DNA of 64,000 nucleotides from Lithospermum erythrorhizon (Eukaryota; Streptophyta; Magnoliopsida; Boraginales; Boraginaceae). This document shows, in pieces, positions 60,291-64,000 of this stretch. The stretch is taken from NCBI GenBank assembly GCA_019722365.1, contig JADFUC010001046.1:32387-96386 (forward strand). Reading direction: 5' to 3'. A program made the position numbers and the translations under genes. The notes under the pieces are model-generated. The model made no database searches and was not told the origin of the DNA. It was given only the letters and a program-made list of their open reading frames with translations. Within the stretch, counting starts at the first letter, position 1, and each line of letters opens with the position of its first letter.

Positions 60291-60566
60291 TGTTGACATG
60301 TTTGTAAAGTCTGAGCACAGCGAAGAATATCAAGACAAAGATCGAATGAGTTATTACCGCGAGACTTTAATTGAGGATCAATCAAGGATCATGTGATTGA
60401 TACAATTATATTAATGAGAAGATCTGGCTTGGTCTAGTTGTTTGGCCGAGTCAATGAAGGAGTTAATGAGTGGATCATTATCTATGGAAGCGAACATGAG
60501 AGGGATCTGTCGTGATGATTGCGTGATTTGAAGGAAAGCGATAATTCCACGAGATTGATTGTGTAA
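60276..60566 (+). repeat. Polypurine tract and truncated 3-prime LTR of the Sirevirus-like element
   Basis: AAAAAGGGGAGTT at about 60278-60290 is the plus-strand primer. The LTR begins TGTTGACATG at 60291 and follows the 5-prime LTR to about GAGATTGATTGTGTAA (60566). The remaining 500 or so bases of the LTR are missing, replaced by the gypsy element. Confidence 0.8.
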
Positions 60567-60775
60567 TGACCCTTGAAATGTGTGTGTGATATGTTTGATA
60601 TGATTTGATTGGTACTACTCGTACCGTAGTGCGTCTTAGGATGGGTGACCCATTTGAAGGAGTTTCCCGATGAGCACGTGAGTGAGGACAAAGCGTCTTT
60701 GGAAAGACTGGAAATGGTGGTTTGTGAGGTCGATCCATCAAATCTAATAACGTTCCGACCGGTGAGCGGTGAGCA
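60567..60775 (+). repeat. Partial 5-prime LTR of the gypsy element
   Basis: The roughly 210 bases between the end of recognisable Sirevirus LTR and the gypsy primer-binding site. This is far shorter than typical LTRs of this type, so only the 3-prime end of the gypsy LTR seems to be present. Its own start is not visible, suggesting that a deletion removed both the Sirevirus LTR end and the gypsy LTR start. Confidence 0.5.
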
Positions 60776-63700
60776 TTAAATGGTATCGGAGCTTAGGTTT
60801 GAAATTGCTTGGGTATCGGTATGGTGTGTGCCTCGCATTTTTCTTTGATTAAGATTCCTAACGAGTGGTATCTTTTGTATAAATCTGAGGTTATTCTAAC
60901 GTAGACTGTTGAGGATGCCACCCAGAGTTCGAGAGCGAGGTAGAGCGAGAGGTGCCCGGGGTAGGCCCAGAGGAGGCCGAGCTGGTAGGGGTATAGCTGT
61001 CGATGAGTGATGCAGTGGGGCCCGTGAGGTCCGGAGGTGCGGTCTTGAGCGTGTTGAGGAGGTTAGAGGTAGACCTCGTAGAGAGAGTGTGAATGCTCGG
61101 GTGGCCGAGCAACAAGGGGTCAATTCGAGGCAAGTTGTTTGTCGATTTACGAGAGAGGGATCCTCGAGAAGTTTGCGGGGAGTTCCCGAGGCCGAGCTAT
61201 TCGGTTCATCAGGGATATGAAGTCGATTTTTTGAGCCCGATGGGGATTGTGGGGCGAGATGAGTGAGTTGCTACCTGCGGAGCTTCGCGAGGGTAGTGAG
61301 GCGGGTGGGGAGAACTTTGGAGTGCGTCTCTAGCTGAGAGGGAGGTTCGTGTTTCTGGGAGGCGATTTGTTGAGCCGCTTCCGGAGAATTATTGCTTGGA
61401 GACCAGCGTGGCGGCTTTGGAGAGGGATTTCGTTGACACAGGGTTCGAGGTCAGTTGGGCGTGAGAGGCAGTTTAGTGATACATTGCCGACTACTTCACG
61501 ATGTTTATCCGGTAGGCGAGAGGATCACTAGATTCGAGGATGGGTTGGCCGATGGGAGATCGTCGCGGATGCAAGCTGACGATGGTTTTACTAGTTTTCA
61601 TCTTTGTGAGGAATGCGGCCTTGAAGATGGAAATGGAGTTAGCGGAGGCAGGCGAGGAGTGGATCGGGGAGGGAGTCGGCCTGAGACTTTCTATTCCGAG
61701 TAGGCCTTCACCATTTCTAGAGTTCGAGGAGGAGGGACGGACCCGGTAGTCGTCATGGGGCGGGAGTCAATTCGGGTACTCCAGAGCAGGTTCGCTAGAG
61801 TCGTCATACATGCGGTGGGCGCTGCCCGAATCGGCGGGGGTCTAGAGAGGTATCATTACCGTTGTGGTCGGCGAGATGGGGCCGCAGGCGGCATGATTCT
61901 TTGGGAGAGGGTGGTCTTATGTTATCGATGTCGGCCGGGGACATTGGCAAGGTGTCCAGGGCACGGAGGGAGGTGCTGAAATGCTTCGACACCAGTTGAC
62001 TGTCGGGCGGTTATCAAGGGAGTCGTGGTGGTCGAGTCAGCGGCCGTGGAGGCCGGGGATATGGAGCTGGAGGATCTCAGAGGAGTCTGGGTGCCCGGCT
62101 GGCCGGGCTGATTCGAGGCCGGATTGGCGCCGTTCTGCTCGTGTCAGGGAGGCCGCAGGGATACCCAGTGGTGACCCAATTTTACATTATTTACGTATGA
62201 TATTGAGGCCGAGTGTTGTTTGATTAAGGGCTCACAGCGTTCTTTTGTTTCTCGAGAGTTTATTTCTTCCTTAGGCTGGCATGTTAGATGCGCTTTGCTG
62301 TTCCATAGCAAGTTATGACTTTTGTAAGGGAGGTGGAGTTATTGGTTAGATTGGTATATATTTGTCCTTTGATTGTTTGTAGTCGGTTGTTGTTAGAGTT
62401 AGTGTAATGGTTTTCACGAGGACTTACAGGGTTTCCACCGGAGAGGCTGATTGAATTTGCTATTGAGGAATTTATTCGTCTGGCGCCAATTTCTCTTCCG
62501 CGTGCGGGGATGGCTCCGGCGAGTTGCGGGAATTGCGGGGTGAGTTACGGAGTTGTTGAATGAGGGGTTCATCGGGCCAGAGTGTCACCGAGTGGGGTGC
62601 ACAGTGTTATTGTTGTGAAAAGAAGGATGGTTCGATGAGGCGTACTGCATTGACTATAGGCGGCTGAATAAAGTGACCGTTAGAACCGATACCCATTGCG
62701 GAATTGGCGTTGTTTGATCGGCTGAAGGATGCCAAGGTGTTCTAGAAGATTGATTTGCGATACAGATTTATCATCGGTTGAGGATCAAAGGAGAGGATAG
62801 AAATGAGTTTTCGATCTAGATTATGGACATTATGAATTTATAGTGATGCCATTTGGATTGACAAATGCACGGCGGCACTTTATGGATTTGATGAACGGGT
62901 GTTTCGGGAGTATACGGATGAGTTTGTAATTGGTATTCATTGATGATATTACGATATATATTCTAGAGGGGGAGGAGGAACATGAGAGGCATTCTGCGAG
63001 ATTTTGTTGAGGACCTTAAGACAACACCAGTTGTATGCGAGTTTTTCCAAATGTGAGTTACAGTTTGGCGAAGTGCAATTTCTGGAGTCATGTTATTTAC
63101 AGGAGGGAGTATTTGTGTTGATCATGAGAAGGTGGAGGCGCGGGCAATTGAGGCGTCAGCGAGAGTGTGAGGCGAGGTTAGGAGTTTGCTGGGGTTAGGC
63201 TGGTTATTACAGGGGTCGTCAAGGACTTTTCCTTGATTGCGGCCGCCATTGACGAGGTTGACCCCGCTGAAAAGTTCCGTTTATTTGGGATGATGATTTG
63301 TGAGGATTGTTTCGGGGTATTAAGGGGAAGTTGACTTGGCTCCCGGTATTGGCGATACCGTGCGGTTATAGGGGCTACGTGATTTATAGTGATGCTTCGC
63401 GTCGAGTTGGGAATTGTGTTAAATGCGAGAATGGGAAGGTGATTACATATGCTTCCGGCAGGTTGAAATCACGAAGAACTATCCGCCGTGATCTTGAGCT
63501 ACTGGCGGCGATAGTGCTGCGTTGAAATTGTGGAGACAGCTATACGTATGGAGTTAAATGCGATTTTTACACGATCGTAGAGTTTGAAGTATCACCGGCG
63601 TAGAGATTTGAATTTGAGACAGAGGAGATGGATGGAGTTCATCAGTGATTATGACTTGACTATTGAGTACCACCCAGGGAAGGCAAATGCCCAGTAGGCG

Positions 63701-64000
63701 TCTGTGAGTAGAAAGGAAATAAAAGGACCCAGGTGAGAGATGAAAGCAGTGAGATCGATTTTGATGCCGGTAGCGACGGGGGAAGTTTCGCCCGTATAGA
63801 GAGTTCGACCAGTGCTTGTGGATCGAATCTTAGCATTACAACGAGATGAGAGGCTACTTGAGCTATCGGTAGGGATGTGAGGTGGGTCAGTCCGGATTTC
63901 ACATTTGATGAGAGTGGAGCCTTGAGGGGATGAATGGCGGATTGTGTGCAAAGTATTCGGATGGTGAGGAAGGGAGATTCTTGATGAATAGCCAATGGCA
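60567..64000 (+). mobile_element. Decayed Ty3/gypsy retrotransposon, running off the window
   Basis: An LTR end (…GTGAGCA at about 60775) is followed by primer-binding-like TGGTATCGGAGC at 60781-60792. Gag starts at ATG 60915 with an Arg/Gly-rich opening (MPPRVRERGRARGARGRPRG), as in chromoviruses, and continues with decayed gag to about 62200. Reverse transcriptase is clear at about 62520-63110: LLNEGFI, YCIDYRRLNKVTVRTDT, then [11 protein letters not shown] and FIDDITIY (catalytic Asp pair). RNase H follows at about 63240-63690 (RRDLELLAAIVL near 63487, [15 protein letters not shown] near 63650). The order gag-RT-RNase H with no integrase before RT identifies Ty3/gypsy; integrase would lie beyond 64000. 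Many stops and small deletions make it inactive. Local GC is higher than in the rest of the window. Confidence 0.85.

Larger units (their letters stand above)
54109..60566 (+). mobile_element. Decayed Sirevirus-like Ty1/copia element
   Basis: The 5-prime LTR is 54109-54898. The primer-binding site TGGTATCAGAGC lies at 54904-54915, a polypurine tract AAAAAGGGGAGTT just before 60291, and a 3-prime LTR starts TGTTGACATG at 60291, truncated near 60566. Gag traces (RKDRMRTYIDS near 55047, KKVQL near 55182), a degraded cysteine stretch near 56060-56100, reverse-transcriptase entry sequence (WITAMQQKLVELNRNKVWTL near 56370) and copia RNase H (GRTKFTLRATLESNYVA near 57450) occur in order. Unlike ordinary copia elements, about 2.7 kb follows RNase H before the polypurine tract, where Sireviruses carry an env-like region. 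Frames are broken throughout; protease, integrase and most of RT are deleted or unrecognisable. Confidence 0.82.

Noticed and set aside
60890..61133. Overlapping minus-strand Pro/Ser/Thr-rich frames
   Set aside because: They are antisense shadows of the Arg/Gly-rich gag of the gypsy element.
54109..64000. Whether any retroelement here could be autonomous
   Set aside because: Every polyprotein region contains multiple stops, frameshifts and large deletions; LTR pairs are diverged or truncated.

Overview
The window is nuclear DNA of a flowering plant, almost certainly a eudicot. The evidence is AT-rich intergenic sequence, GT-AG introns, plant-type gene families, recurring ACGGAGTA/TACTCCGT motifs, and plant lineages of Ty1/copia (including a Sirevirus-like element), Ty3/gypsy, PIF/Harbinger, hAT, SINE and Stowaway-like elements. 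The species cannot be fixed from what is visible.

Two genes look intact. One is an eight-exon amino acid transporter of the CAT9 type (24912-30511, + strand, 558 codons). The other is a small CLE signalling-peptide gene (1763-2032, - strand, 89 codons). All other recognisable cellular genes are broken: an ARFRP1-type small GTPase (673-1626, +), one exon of an MPS1/TTK-type kinase (7633-7771, +), an ASHR1-type SET-domain protein (about 7985-12605, -), and a RAMP4/SERP-like small ER membrane protein without its start codon (18651-19125, +).

Layout. 1-2440: ARFRP1 remnant and CLE gene. About 2440-6880: organelle-derived insertion with decayed mitochondrial cox3 and sdh4 in their usual order and, further in, a decayed plastid psbA piece, so the donor was probably mitochondrial DNA already carrying plastid DNA. 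7.0-12.6 kb: MPS1 exon and ASHR1 remnant in convergent orientation, with a SINE flanked by 15-bp target-site duplications in an ASHR1 intron. 12.6-24.9 kb: mostly AT-rich DNA with the RAMP4-like remnant, a small tandem duplication and a Stowaway-like MITE. 24.9-31.2 kb: CAT9-type gene and a possible alternative 3-prime exon.

32.2-64 kb is a transposon graveyard: a very short SINE; a decayed copia element (32942-39693) split by a hAT element; a second decayed copia element on the opposite strand (39759-42704); a decayed PIF/Harbinger element (about 43.3-47.6 kb) with a 1.1-kb tandem array between its two genes; a non-autonomous element with long inverted repeats (about 48.41-49.21 kb); a long LTR-like segment with two kinds of short tandem repeats (about 49.4-52.7 kb); a Sirevirus-like copia element (54109-60566) with traces of an env-like region; and a Ty3/gypsy element that replaces the end of the Sirevirus 3-prime LTR and runs off the window. 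None of these elements keeps an intact polyprotein.

Apart from the CAT9-type transporter and the CLE peptide, the genes show no sign of working together. The window is best read as two live genes among decayed gene copies and nested insertions. Intron-bearing remnants point to DNA-level duplication or local decay, not to retroposition. No coherent new multigene system was found.
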